Shown here one piece after another: positions 33,355 through 46,000 of a DNA stretch of 64,000 bases. The notes below the pieces were generated by a model. It saw nothing but the letters and a program-made list of their open reading frames with translations, made no database searches and had not been told where the DNA came from. Both the position numbers and the translations under genes were made by a program. The DNA comes from Pezicula radicicola (Eukaryota > Ascomycota > Leotiomycetes > Helotiales > Dermateaceae). The first letter of the stretch is position 1. Each line of letters begins with the position of its first letter. The stretch spans positions 2,225,694-2,289,693 of the forward strand of contig PDUO01000001.1 in assembly GCA_003008705.1 (NCBI GenBank). Direction: 5' to 3'.

Positions 33355-34435
33355 GCAAACCACCTCTGTTCTTGTCTCATCAACCATCCCCGAACCTCAA
33401 TACTTTCTCTCTACCTGGGCAACATCCGTCCTCTTCCATCAACACAAATTTCCAAGCAATTAGCGACCATAGGTCAAAGGAGGAGAGAAGGAAAAGTTAC
33501 AAATATAAAGCGGCGTTTGAATTCTAATGATGAAATTCTGTATACACTGGCGGCTAGTCCCGCCGTGATTCTGGAGTAATGACAAGTTAAGGCCTTAAAG
33601 CAAAGCGCGCAAGCGCCCAATTGCAACAGACACAACGCTCCTGTTGGATGGGTAGTTCACCGGAGAGGTGGTTCTGTTTGTAATATATTTCTATTACATA
33701 TAAAGTGTGTGGAAATACTTTAATGTATATACTGTTCCGTTGTCTTGTGTTGAAATTGGAATGAGTGTGAGTGTGACCGTGCGTGTGCATTGTGTATGTG
33801 ACGTGTAAAATTTTCAAGTTTGATCAGGCGAAAGTAAGTGAGTGATCAGGAGAGAGTAAGTGAGGTAGGTGGGTGATTGCCTAAGATTAAATGTGATTGA
33901 ATCAGTGAGATTAGGCGAGAGGTAAGGGGAGTGACGGAATGACTGAGTGACTAAGTGACCGAGGAAGAGGACGAGGCGTAAGATAAGTCTATTATTGACT
34001 CTACGTATGGGGGGTGGGTGGTTTATATAGTTTATTTGCCCTATCTAGGTACCTACCTTAGGTACCTACGGAGTATATGAACTAGGTAGGTAGACTAGAG
34101 TAATGAATGCTTGAGTAATATTATATAATAGAATAGATTTGTTGTGTTGTGTGGTATTGTGTTACTAGATAATTAGTTCTTCGTATCTATTTATCTGTGG
34201 CAAAGTAAAGTAGGTATGGAAGAAGGTAGTAAAACTAAACCTTAACTAATTGTTGAGATTTTTGTAGCTGGAGTAATACTGTTTGTTCTGGTTTTGGTTT
34301 ATATACCTACCTTAGCTTGGGCGAGGACCTACCATTGCCATTGCAAGAGGTGAATGCAGAGAGGTATAAGTGCAACGTGGGAAGTGTTGAATTGAATTGT
34401 ACTTGTACATTGGTATCTCTACGCGTAATGAATTA
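33355..34435. other. Intergenic, convergent TBC gene and TERT
   Basis: Contains both 3' UTRs. Near 34040-34100 there are several copies of the TAGGTACCTA palindrome-like motif. No gene seen. Confidence 0.45.
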
Positions 34436-37400
34436 CTACTGTGTTGTTTTCGTCGCAAGAACTGCCTTCGTCCTTGTCCTTATCAAAGCAATAACTTCCT
34501 TCTCACTCAGTCTCTCTATCTTCTGATCAAGCCAGCAGATAACAGCCCGATACCCCGTCTGTCTCTTCCCTAGTACCTGTCTCATAGCCAACAAACACAG
34601 CCACTCAACCTGGCACTTCTTGACCGCACACCGATACCCTATATTCCTCTTATTCCTCCCCTTACTCTTACAGAGCACAAATGCTAGTTCTACAAGACTA
34701 TTGATTGTATTAATCACTAAGCGTTCACTAACGGAGATACACCGCGCATACGTCCACATCTTCATGGCCGTCTCCATAAAGGCAGAGAAGAGGTTGGAGA
34801 GCACTGTAGAGAGCGAGTTAAACGCCGTATCAAGGAACATTGCATGGGCTTGTATCTTGAACGCTGATAATACTTTTCGCTGGAAATTGCGACCTGGTAT
34901 TTTGGAAAATTCGATCGTCAGGGAATCTGAGAGTGCCACGTCTTTTCGACGGTCTCGGTCTTTAGTGATGTTCAGAGTTGTGGTATCGATGAAATTACCA
35001 CAATAAGGAAAATTGCGGTTAGGTCCAAGAAGACGTTTGAGTTTCTTGTTGTTGATGGTAGCCTCGAAATTTGTGAGTGTCTTGTCTGGATTGACCCCTA
35101 CACCATAGGCTGGGAGCCCGTCGTGCATGATTTGTAGAAACTGTTGTGCTTTGGAGCGATCGGTGGTGATGAGTAGGAAGTCGTCGATTAAGCGGAGGAG
35201 AAGACTGTCGCCAAGCTGTAAGAAGGATAGATGATTGGCTTCAAGGTCGGCGTAGAAGTAGTTACAAAGAAAGGAGGAAAGGACTGAGCCTTGTGGGATT
35301 CCTTCCTTTTGTCGGTAAAACTTCTTCCCAATTTTTACCAGGTTACGATGTATGTGCTCGGCCATTAGACTCATAAGCTCGTTCTTGTCTTTGTATTGAT
35401 TCACAATGTTCTCGACGAATATGGTGTTCTTTTTACCGACACCAAGGTTAGATTCCAGGGCCTCATCGAAGGACTCGAAATCATGTGGAGTTTTGGCAAG
35501 AGAAATCCATTTATGCATGGGCTTGCTCTTTGCTTTGCCATTGACGTCTTGATGATAGCCATCGCTGGGTTTAATTTCAACGTGTTTTGAAATACGGTAC
35601 TCTACCTCCGAAGGGAGTGAAGATAACAGAGCCACCACAGCACGTTGTGGTATGGTGTCGAAAGCAGATTGAACATCAACCTTTGCAAAATAAAGTGGTT
35701 TTGAACCATTGAGATTGGACTTAAACGTTTTTAGTCTCTGGTACAGATCCCCAACAGAGAACAGTGTTGATCCAAGACGATCGGGATATAAATTCTAAGT
35801 TTGTTAGCACAGAATAGACTATAATGCTAGACCCACTAACCTTTTCCAATACGAGCAAATTATATACCGGTGCCAAAATCGAGTTGATGCTGATTCCAAG
35901 TACATTATTCTTCTTCATTGGCCTTCTCCGCAGATTCATAATGGGCCGTACCCCAGTCTCTTTGGGCAGCAATCTCACCTGACTAAACCCAAGTGTTCTA
36001 TGATCGAGTATCTTTTGAGCTTTATCGGCTTTGACCTCTTCAAACATTTTCAGCTTGAGAGAGACTAGGGCTGGTTCTGCCAATGACCGCCACACATCAT
36101 GTCTAAAATAGAAGAGCCGGTACCGATGGATATTTGACTCTGTGACATAAAAGTTGCCCCGGATAAGTGGGATCAAGATCGAATCAAAAAGATAATAGAC
36201 AAACTCGTGAAAAATTTCCCGTCGCTTCTTAATGTCTGATTGTGACGTTTTCGTGTGAGTGGACCCAGGTGGTGTCAGCCAAGAAAGATCCATCACCTAT
36301 AATGAACATAAGCCTTCGTGTACACACCCACTTCCCCATACCAAATCCACAGACGTTAAGCCTACCTTCATTCCTTGCAATACTTCATGCAGTGATAAGC
36401 TTTCAAATCGGCGCAGTTCGATGAAACGATGGACATTCTGATAAAATATTCGCTCATTGTGAGTTTGTATAGCACCAGTACCCCAAAACCCATGAGGAAT
36501 GAGGTTTAATAGGACTGCTCGGCAGTATGCTGAAACTTCCGCGACAGGCGTGGCATGATCCATCATTGAAGCCTTCCGTTGGGGAACACGGGCATCTCCT
36601 GATGAAATCAACCTAGAGCTTAAAGTTGATTTGATTGAGGTCTGAGTCTTTAATGTCGTTGAATTACAAGAACTACTTTGCTGTGACTCTGACTTTTGAG
36701 CGCAAAATCTGCCTGCATTGTTCAATGTCTAGTAAGTTAGCCAATAAGTTTCAGAAATAATTTACATTGAACTTACTGGGCAGTAATGCTCAAGGAGCTT
36801 GTTGTAAGCACATCGACTGTGCAAAATCTGAAGCTTCTGGACAAGAGCTATCGTCTCACCACGAAGCCTTTTGGGAATTTTTACTTTTTCGGCTTGATAT
36901 TTCCGACTAATCTCATCTTCTCGAAGGGTGTAATCTTTGAAACGCTGCACTGTCTCTTGGGAATCCACTTTAGACGTAAAAACATTATGTAAACCAAATT
37001 GACGTGGGAAAATGTACATCATGATATTGACTGTATTCCGATGATACTGTTTGCTCGCTTGATCAACTTGACTCAAAGGCTTCTCAGAACTATTTGACTC
37101 TTTATGCGGATACCGATTGAGGACATCTAACAAAATTAATTGGCACTCTTCTTCACATATTGCTGCTCGCTAACTCACGAATATGCCTCAACCCGAATCG
37201 CACACCTCCTTGAGCATTGAACGCTGCACGCGCGTACAACATGCGATTTCTAACAAAAACAATTGATCCAGGAGTATGCAGCGGCTTGCTAGAATTGCTT
37301 TCAGCACGAGATTGCTTTGTGCCTGACACTTTTTGGGCATCCTGCTCTATCATCTGCAAATCGCCCAACGGATAACCTTCCAGGTTAGCAGAATTTTTCT

Positions 37401-38253
37401 CAGTCTTGGAGAGTCTTCACACACCACTGAGTTGATAGTAACTCCCATATCCACTTTGGACCGCGACAAAAATTCCACAGTCTAGGATCAAGTCAATCAT
37501 CGTCTTCTCTCCTGCTTTGCCCATTAACATTAGAATCTGCGGCCATGGTGACGCTTTAAGGGCCGTCACATGAGTATTGGGATGTGTGGAGAGCACGCCC
37601 GGGATTGAGGAAGTGAGATTTTCGTCTCGATGCACCGAACGATTAGTGGCATCCTTGCGGAATCCTTGACATAGCAGATGTCTAACTCTACCATTAAAAG
37701 CTTGCGCCTTGGAGAAGAGTAGCCAAATAGCAAAATCGACAATCTAGACTTATCAGCAAATAATGTCGCAGTGGGCAGACGACTTTCCATCTCGATTCCA
37801 ATCGCGACAACAATCACATACCTCGGATTGGCAGAAACCCCCAGAGGTGCTCGTATTGCCAAATGTCGAAGTGGTGACATCTGCTCTCTGGGAGAAATTG
37901 ACCCATTGCTTCAACCGCTCGTCGGGCGAAACTTCTCCATACGTCCACACACCCACGAGAGTTTGATCAAGGAAGCTAGCTAGTGCTATTTCTTCAAGAC
38001 CGACCTCTGTCTCTTGTTTATGCACTCCCCTTCGACCAACAGACAATATCTTTTTCCTCCGGATTTTTGAGGACTCCGGAAGCTTCTCCAGCAGATACTT
38101 TCGCAAGGTCAACACGTTTGCATAGTACTGCCCCAGCAACGCGTGTTTAACGATGGGATCTTTTTTGCTATTCAAACATCCACCGACTCTCTGACGCTTT
38201 GGAGCGTTCTCGGACAAGTGGCCGGGTCTGTTTCGTTTCCTTTTCCCCGGCAT
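34436..38253 (-). CDS. TERT: Telomerase reverse transcriptase (TERT)
   Basis: Seven exons on -: 38253-37822, 37743-37425, 37376-37179, 37126-36777, 36728-36366, 36296-35841 and 35794-34436, in total about 1158 residues. It is the catalytic subunit that copies telomerase RNA onto chromosome ends. A basic N-terminus (MPGKRKRNRPGH) looks nuclear. The TEN/TRBD part shows HLLCQGFRK, YQLSGYPLGDLQ and the FPRQFGLHNVF motif. The reverse transcriptase part shows motif 1 (RLLPKETGVRPIMNLRRR, about 660-680), motif A (FAKVDVQSAFDTIPQR, Asp746), motif B' (GIPQGSVLSSFLCNYFYADLE) and motif C (LLRLIDDFLLIT, Asp pair near 908). The thumb follows to the stop. All three catalytic aspartates are present, so it looks functional. 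An in-frame ATG 93 bases further upstream is possible. Confidence 0.93.
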
Positions 38254-40047
38254 TATAGTCGCGACAGCTTTGGAGTGGTGTTTAGGCGGACTTTGTGACA
38301 GGAGACCACAGCCCTCTATGCGTCCTATGCATTGAATGAATGACAATTCTCAATTGAGGCTCAGAGCTCTCAGAGGTTCAGAGCCCTCCAGCTGTGCTCA
38401 CTTACTCATGCAAGGGAGACAGTTCGCTTCAATGAGAGCACCCAAATAGCATGATTGCAGGTTGGTGTTGGGTAGTTCCAGTGGTTCGACCGGGAAGAGG
38501 CTCCTTGGCTGTCCTACTACTGTCAGTGCGGACCCGACGACCGAACTCTATGCAGCTCCGGGTGTCCAATTGCACGCGTCGCTTTTGTTGTGGTGGACAC
38601 AGTAAGCCAGGAACACAAGGAACACACGAACTCTGCGGGGTTGCGCAGGAAGAAAAAAGGTGAAAAAGAAGGTTGACCTGGAGAATGCAAATTGAGGAGC
38701 TATACCCAAATATAGCACGGTAGAGTCGCGCGATGGTGTTGACAATGGGCGGGGGTGGAAACGAAACAATGGTGAAGAAGGAAGAAAAAGACAGTTGCTG
38801 TACAGTACAGTACCTAGCTGTAGCTGTTGCCCTACGCGTGCTAGGTACAGCAGCACTACGGTACTGGAGTTCGGTACACTTCGGGCCCACTGACGAATGT
38901 GATCACGTGCAGCTGGGAAACTGGTGAGAAGCGTACTGTAAGGTAACTGGGCCTTGCTTTTATTGGGCTTGGAGGGCTGTTGATCCTTGGATCTCGCGAA
39001 TCTCGATGAGCACTGATTGGTCTCGTTGACCTGCTAGAGCCTATGGAAGCCTACCGAGTCTAGATTTGAGCCTGAGTCCTGAATTAAGGGTTATTAGCAG
39101 ATTAAGTAGTGATTTATGCAGGCGAGGAGTGTCAAGCCCCCAGGGAATAAGGAACGAGAAGGGAAGGCAGAGAAGACAGAAGCAGAGAGGCCGCCAGAGA
39201 GGAGGCAGAGAGGCAAAAACGAATCCCGAGTCGAGGGAGAGAATCCCCTCTGCATGAGCAATTAGCAGCGACGAATGCTGAGAGTCACAAGAGTGAACGC
39301 CAGAAAGCAAGAAACTCCCGAGCCTGAAGGAAGGCGCCGACCCTTGAAGTCTTGACTTATGAGGAGCGCCTTCATTTGAGCCTCTGCCTGAGAGCACTGA
39401 GCACGACCATCAGCCGTTCACCATTAATTATTACAGTTGCTGTCATACGGAATTACCGAGTACCATTACTGCTTGTGCCTGTCCATAGACCCCATTGCCG
39501 ACCACTCTCGTCACTACTACTCTGCCCTCTCCACCACCAGCGAGAACCACGACGACACTCATCTATCATCCATCGCACCACCATCAACCACCTCGGCCAA
39601 CATATACTCCGTATTCCTCCCTTCCCTCACCTCCTCCCACCGTGCCACATTTCACGACACACACTTTAATTCTCGACTCTTTCTCTCTCACTCACACACA
39701 CACTCTCTCCCTCCCTCTCCACGGCTCCACTACACCAGCACTCACCGCACTGAACCCTAATTACCAAACAAACAAAAACAAGCAGTGCCCGTTGGCATAG
39801 CCCACATAGCCCACATAGCCTCACTTGCCTCAACTCTGCTGTCCTATTGCTTCATGCAGCGAACTTGACGTGGCTGAGCGCTCGAGCGACCTCTCCAAAC
39901 GAGCTGCACCCAATCACATTCCTCGGCCACTGAGCATACACCACGTCCTCTGACACTTTACATGGGTTAATTGACAGTTCAACATCGCACCGGTCCGGAC
40001 GAGAGACGAGGAGAAACGGGCCTGATCAATGTTTAGGCAATTCAGGC
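38254..40047. other. Divergent promoter region between TERT and the RhoGEF gene
   Basis: GC-richer, with CT-rich leader sequence from about 39480 on the RhoGEF side. A 153-codon minus-strand frame at 38429-38890 has no domain and is not accepted. A short upstream ATG at 40029 opens a 19-codon frame that overlaps the RhoGEF start. Confidence 0.45.
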
Positions 40048-43000
40048 ATGATGGAGTCCGACATCAATGCCGACCAGAATTTCTATAGGCGTCCTCATCA
40101 CGTACATCCGTCCTCGAGCTCCGATCACGACCAGCAGCAGCATCACGACTACCATACACCTTACAATTCACCACCGACGCACACCGACCTCGAAGCACGA
40201 TCCCCCAAAGTTCCTCCCAAGCTTCCCTATCTCACGACACAGAACCTGCACGCCGTGACCTCGAATGGATATGTTGGCGGGGTGGGAGGAGGAGACCCGG
40301 ACGATTTCTACAAACAATATCGTGGCGTGCAATCCTCCAGCAACGGGTACGGTGACTCTCCGAACGGAATGGCTGCGACGGTATCAGAGTCTCGTCCAGG
40401 TCCAAGTTCGCTGCGATCCAACAGTAATGGCACCACACCCAAACACCCCCCAGTCTCCGGACTTCGAAACGGCTTGAAGCAGCCTGGATACCGGTCAGCT
40501 TCTTCACCTCTCGACGGAAGGACAGCTCTAAGTAATGCCAAATCGTCGCCGGCGCTTAATGGGGCCTCGAATTCATCACAGAAGCCAAGCGTCAAAGATC
40601 TATTGAAGAGGTTCGACCAGAACAATCAACCATCAGCAACTCCAGCAGCTCCAGCAGTCCGCAAACCTGCACCTCGAATTCCTCCCAAAGACGTTAGCAT
40701 CAGCAGCACAGCGTATGCAAGAACTCGAGCAGCAAATGGCTCTTCAAATACATTAGGGAACACAAGAGCGGGACAGGCGACTCGAGACACTGGCGTAGGA
40801 GCTGGCAATCATGCTACCGTGCCAAGAGCAACGCAGCGGACGAGATTTGCGACTGAGGACCAACATTCAAATAACACATTATCGAGCACAGCGCGAACAA
40901 CTAAACCACGGATTGCAGTACCTGGAAGCAATGGGTTTGCTTCAAAATCCATGTCCAACCTTTCTCCGTCCTCCCAGACTCATCACCAATCTCCCCCCGC
41001 AACAAGGCGACCTCTTTTTGGTGAAGTTTCATCTACAGGCACGGTCAACCTTCCGGATGTTGGCTACAGTTTAACAGGGCAAACAAATATTCGCCACCTC
41101 GCTCACAGACGAAGTAGATCAGAAATAGTCGAGGCTATTCCTCCCTCGCCATCTTCGCCATCTTCGCCTACTGCTTGGTATCGTAGTGTAAACCGGGAGT
41201 TGGGCAGCGGCTTGCCACAAAGATCTCCACGATTAATAAATGGTCATAATCGTGCACATAGTGATTCTCCAGATGCAAAAGCCAACCCACTAAAAAATAT
41301 TAATACATCATCTCTCAAAACAGGCTTGCCTCGACCAAGCCCAACCAAACTTAGCCCGCACACTCGAATAGCTACGGCGGGAAGTCGATTCAATACACCA
41401 TCAAGTTCTTCTCCTAGTCCTCCTTCAACCCGAGCTGTATCCCCATATACAGCTAAGAGCGCTGCAAATACGAAGCTTCGAAAACCAGAACCACGTTCCA
41501 CCACTCCTACAGCTGGACGTGCACAAACTCCGACCAACCGAACACCTCGTGGGAAAGCGAGGAGCCCGGGAAAGGTAGGAACAAACAATGCCAGCCTCAA
41601 AGCTTACATCTCTTCACCTCCACCAAAAACCTCTCCTCCGCTTCGAAGTTCTCGCCCACGGCAGCCAGTTTCATCTGCCAGTACAGCGAGCTCACGTCAG
41701 AAGACTAGAGAGAGGTCGCAGTCAGCGGTTAGAGAGCGCGCAGGCTCCCCAAAGCCAGTACGGACTGGCATGAGAGTGACACGGACAAATTCAACACCGA
41801 GTTCAAGAGACCAGTCGCCAAAACCAAGGAGGATTCTAACGTCAGGACCAGTGGACTTCGCAGCTCGAAGGGAGAAAGTCCAAAGGGCTTACACCAAGTC
41901 TATTCATGCAAGCGAACAGAAAGAGATCCGTGCAAGGAATCTACAAAGATTGAACGAGAGGAGAGCCACTGAGGTTAATAGCAAGAAAGAGGCCGAAGCT
42001 CTCACAGCTGAGAGAGCCGCACCGGTTAATCTACCTGCAGAGACTTCGGAGGCTCCAGCGGAGCCGCTGCAAGTAACGACCACCTTTTCGCCTCCAAATT
42101 GGACACCTCCTGTAATTCTGCAAGCTCCTGTCATCCAGCAAATACCTCCAGATGTAGATTCGCCAACTCTAGGTATTCCTGGGAGCTTCCCTGGTGAAAA
42201 AAATGTAGATGAAGAAATTGAAGAGCCCCAGTCTGCTATTTCAAATGCTACTGGAGTTACGGAGATCGATGTTGAACCTCAGACAGCTCCGGCTCAAATG
42301 AGCGTTTTGCCATCTGAGAGTAGCATGGAGCCAAGCATCTTATCGCAAGAGGTCTATATACCTGAATCCAGCGCCGAGACTACTCCTCAGTTACCCGAAG
42401 TGGTACATGAGGATGTGCAAGAAGCGCCACAAGTCGAAGTGCAAGAAGATGTCCATGAAGAGAGGGATGGCCATGATGATAGTGCAATTCCGATATTTCT
42501 GGATGCAACTCCAGTTGAAAAATCCATTCCCTCACCACTTCCAAGCCCGAAAAGTCCAAACCCGCCAGGTGCTTTCATGCAGGATGCTGAGTATGTGGAA
42601 TATGAGGAACCTCTTTCGCCATACGACCCTCTTGCTCGCGATCCATCGCCACCAGGTGCATTCCAAGAGGAGTCTCCAGAGCTTACTCCAGATATAGCAG
42701 AACACGATCAACCAGTCTTTGCTACAACAATCACATCTGCAAGCCCCTTGGCACCTCCAGAGCCTCCAGAACTTCAGGAACCCCAAGAACACCAAGAAGC
42801 GAGGACACCTCCGGAGTCCGGTGACGAGCGTGAGTTTGTAGACGACACCATCCATGCTGAAGTTGTGGTTGAGGATCTTAGTCAATGTACATACAGCGAT
42901 ATTGCACCTGCTGAATATGATAGCCCAACTGTTGAGGAATTTGCAGTGCAGGATCAAGATGAAGATGAAAGTAAAGCACCGCACCTACGGCTGCCAATGC

Positions 43001-46000
43001 TTCGGTCTGCTTTATCTGCTCAACGGGACAGCGATTATCTCATGACACCAACGACGGATATGGATTATGAAAGCTCGAACGAGCACTCGAGCGTTTCGGG
43101 ACAGCGTGAGACCTCGCAAAGCCAGAACCGTGATCAGCTTTCTCCCGGCATGTACTACGATAAGCGACAATCAGTTTGGACAGACTTCTCAGTTAACAGT
43201 GGTGACGAGTTTTCTGATCAAGAGTACTATGAACACTATCCACTAGATCTTGCACTTACGCTTTCTGATCCCGAGAAGAAACCAATCCCACCGCCCAAAA
43301 CGAGCCCTGTTGTTCCTCCAAAACCCGACAATTACACCCCACAAGCATCTCCACGGTTCCTCAGAGAAACACCACATCTTGAGAGTCCACATCAGCTTCC
43401 TCCCGTATCGACTGGCACTGGACTAGGTTTAGGGTTTGCAGAATCAACTCTTGGATACGGCTCGCAAGTGACCTCTGTGGTACCTCTCTGGCCCGAATAC
43501 ACTCCACCACCCGTGCCTGTTGAGGATACAGCGCCTGCAGTGCCTGCACCTCCGACCCGGACGCCACCGCCGCCAAGTATCCACAACCGCGGGCCTTCGT
43601 CTAGCATTCATCGTTCGAGCCAATACGAATCTAGGCGCCCCAGCGAGGATGTATATTCACCACGCCCTTCGACTTCAACACCAAGATCTAGTGCACAAAT
43701 GTCAGCTGAAGATGTCAGCACATCGCATCAGTCTTTTGCAGATGTTGCCAAACAAGTAGAGCGGCTTATGACCAGTGGAGGTCCTCCAACCGTGCCAGCC
43801 ACCGTCCCCAATACATTTGAGACTGAAGAGGACAGGATTGCTGCAGAAAAGGAGAAGAAGCGCTTGTATCAACGAATGAGAATCATCAAAGAATTAATTG
43901 AGACAGAAGCAGTCTATCTCAAGGACATGAATGTCGTTGAGGAGATTTACAAGGGAACGGCTGAAGCATGTCCGAAACTGGAAGAGACTGATGTCAAATC
44001 AATATTCAGAAATACCGACGAAGTTGTTGCTTTCACTACGACCTTCCTCGACGAATTAAAAGCTGCTGGGTCAAGTGTATTTACTACGCGCAAGCCCAAG
44101 AAAAGGGAAAGTCAGGCAACCAATGCCACTGCAAACAGGTTTTCGACAGCAGAAACTTTGAACCAAGAGACCGATGATCAGAAGGATCGCAAAACCTTTA
44201 TTGGGAGGACTTTCGGCAAGCATCTTAAGCAGATGCAGGAAGTATACACAGATTTCTTAAAAAATAGCGAGATTGCGAGCACTCGCTTGACCGCTCTTCA
44301 GGCAGACCCTGCCGTGAAAGTCTGGCTCCAGGAATGTAATCTTGTTGCAAAGGATCTCACCGCTGCATGGAGTCTGGATGCTTTACTCGTCAAGCCGGTT
44401 CAACGAATCACCCGATACAAGTTGCTTTTGGCTGACCTATCAAAGCACACAACTGAGAATCATCCAGATTATCAATCCATCCAGAGTTCTATGGCTGAAT
44501 TGGATAGTCTTCTCAAGAACATTGATGACTTGAAGAGACGGATTGACATGGTCGGTAAGATTGTTGGGCGGAAACGAAAAGAATCCGATGTACGGTCTGG
44601 TATTGCTAAAGCCTTTGGTCGTCGTGCCGAGAAGTTGCAGTCTTCGAACAGTCATCGTCCCAATGATGATGAGACCTACCTTAAATTGCACGAGAAATAC
44701 CAGGATGATTATCTCAGGCTGCAAGTCGTCCTACGTGATGTGGAGTTTTATACTCGACAGTCTAGCTCATATGTCAACGACTTCTTGCGCTATCTTTCGT
44801 CTATCGAGCTTGTTATGCGATTGAGCGCAAGTCCCTACCCCGAAATCGAGAGTAAATGGGCTAGATTCAACATGGGCATGCGGGATATGGGCACCGTTGC
44901 CTTGGAAGAACATCTTCAATCTGTTCGACAGCGTGTTATTCAGCCGTTCGAGCAAGTCATTCAGGCTTATAGCGCTCCAGGGCTCGCGATGAAGAAGCGC
45001 AACAAGAGACGTCTTGATTACGAAAAGTCCCTTCAGTTGAAGAACTCTGGCAAGAAGATAGATGAGAAGCTTAGTGAGCTTGTAGACCAGTATGAGGCGT
45101 TAAACGAAACGCTGAAGTTTGAACTCCCGAAGCTGTCACAATTGACGGAGAAGATTGGCAACATCTGTCTTGGACACTTTGTAAGTATCCAAGCTCACTG
45201 GTTCAATATTTGGCAAGAAAAGGTCAAAGTGGTTCTGGAAGAGAGCCAGATGGCAAAGGAAATCGGAGATATTGTTGATATGTTCGCACGGGACTACAAA
45301 TATGTTGAGGCACGAGCCCAAGAGCTCGGAATCGTTAACGGTACCTTCCTTGATAGCAGCCCTAAGACTGCTCGAGCCTCACAGTCTACACGGGATGATG
45401 GTGCCTCAATGACATCGAAAGGTCGTCCATCGAATATTTCAAGCCGATCTCGAGGACTTTCCATTAGAAGCGATACCTCTCCCAGTCTTCCGACGCCTGA
45501 CTTTGCGAAACGGAATAGTGGCCAATTCACTTTCTCTCCAATTCTGTCCCAAGCTCCTGGGCTTCCAGCATTTGCACCTCGCGACCCTTCATTCACCAAT
45601 GGCCACTCAAGAGCTGGTTCTGGTTCTCCAGCCACCCCGAACTCAGATAGTCCCAACAAATATGGAGCTCCAAGTGTTCCTAGACCAGGTACTGGAAGGA
45701 GTTTCACATCGAATGATGGCTTGCAGCGCCCCAGTAACGATTATAATGAGCCGTATAGACGTCAATCAGGCTCGACCTACAACTCGAATCATCACATCGA
45801 CGGACCGCCACAGTCTGGGAGACCTTACTCCGGACTCTTCCATTCCGCCATGCCCCTTCCTGATGGACCCGAGGACAGTCAGCGATCATCACGAGCCTCT
45901 TCGCGGGATCGTAATGTTTCCGGCGGCTATAACGTTCTCTACTTGGCTGCAAGTTTGTTTGAATTTAACATCAGTGCTACTAAATCCGAAGCTGGTTACC

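Noticed and set aside
38429..38890. 153-codon minus-strand frame upstream of TERT
   Set aside because: No recognisable domain, Ser/Arg-rich random-like composition, located in a divergent promoter region.
45180..45195. GTAAGTATCC in the RhoGEF gene looks like a strong splice donor
   Set aside because: The encoded CLGHFVSIQAHWFNIW continues the BAR-type domain without a break, so splicing there would destroy it.
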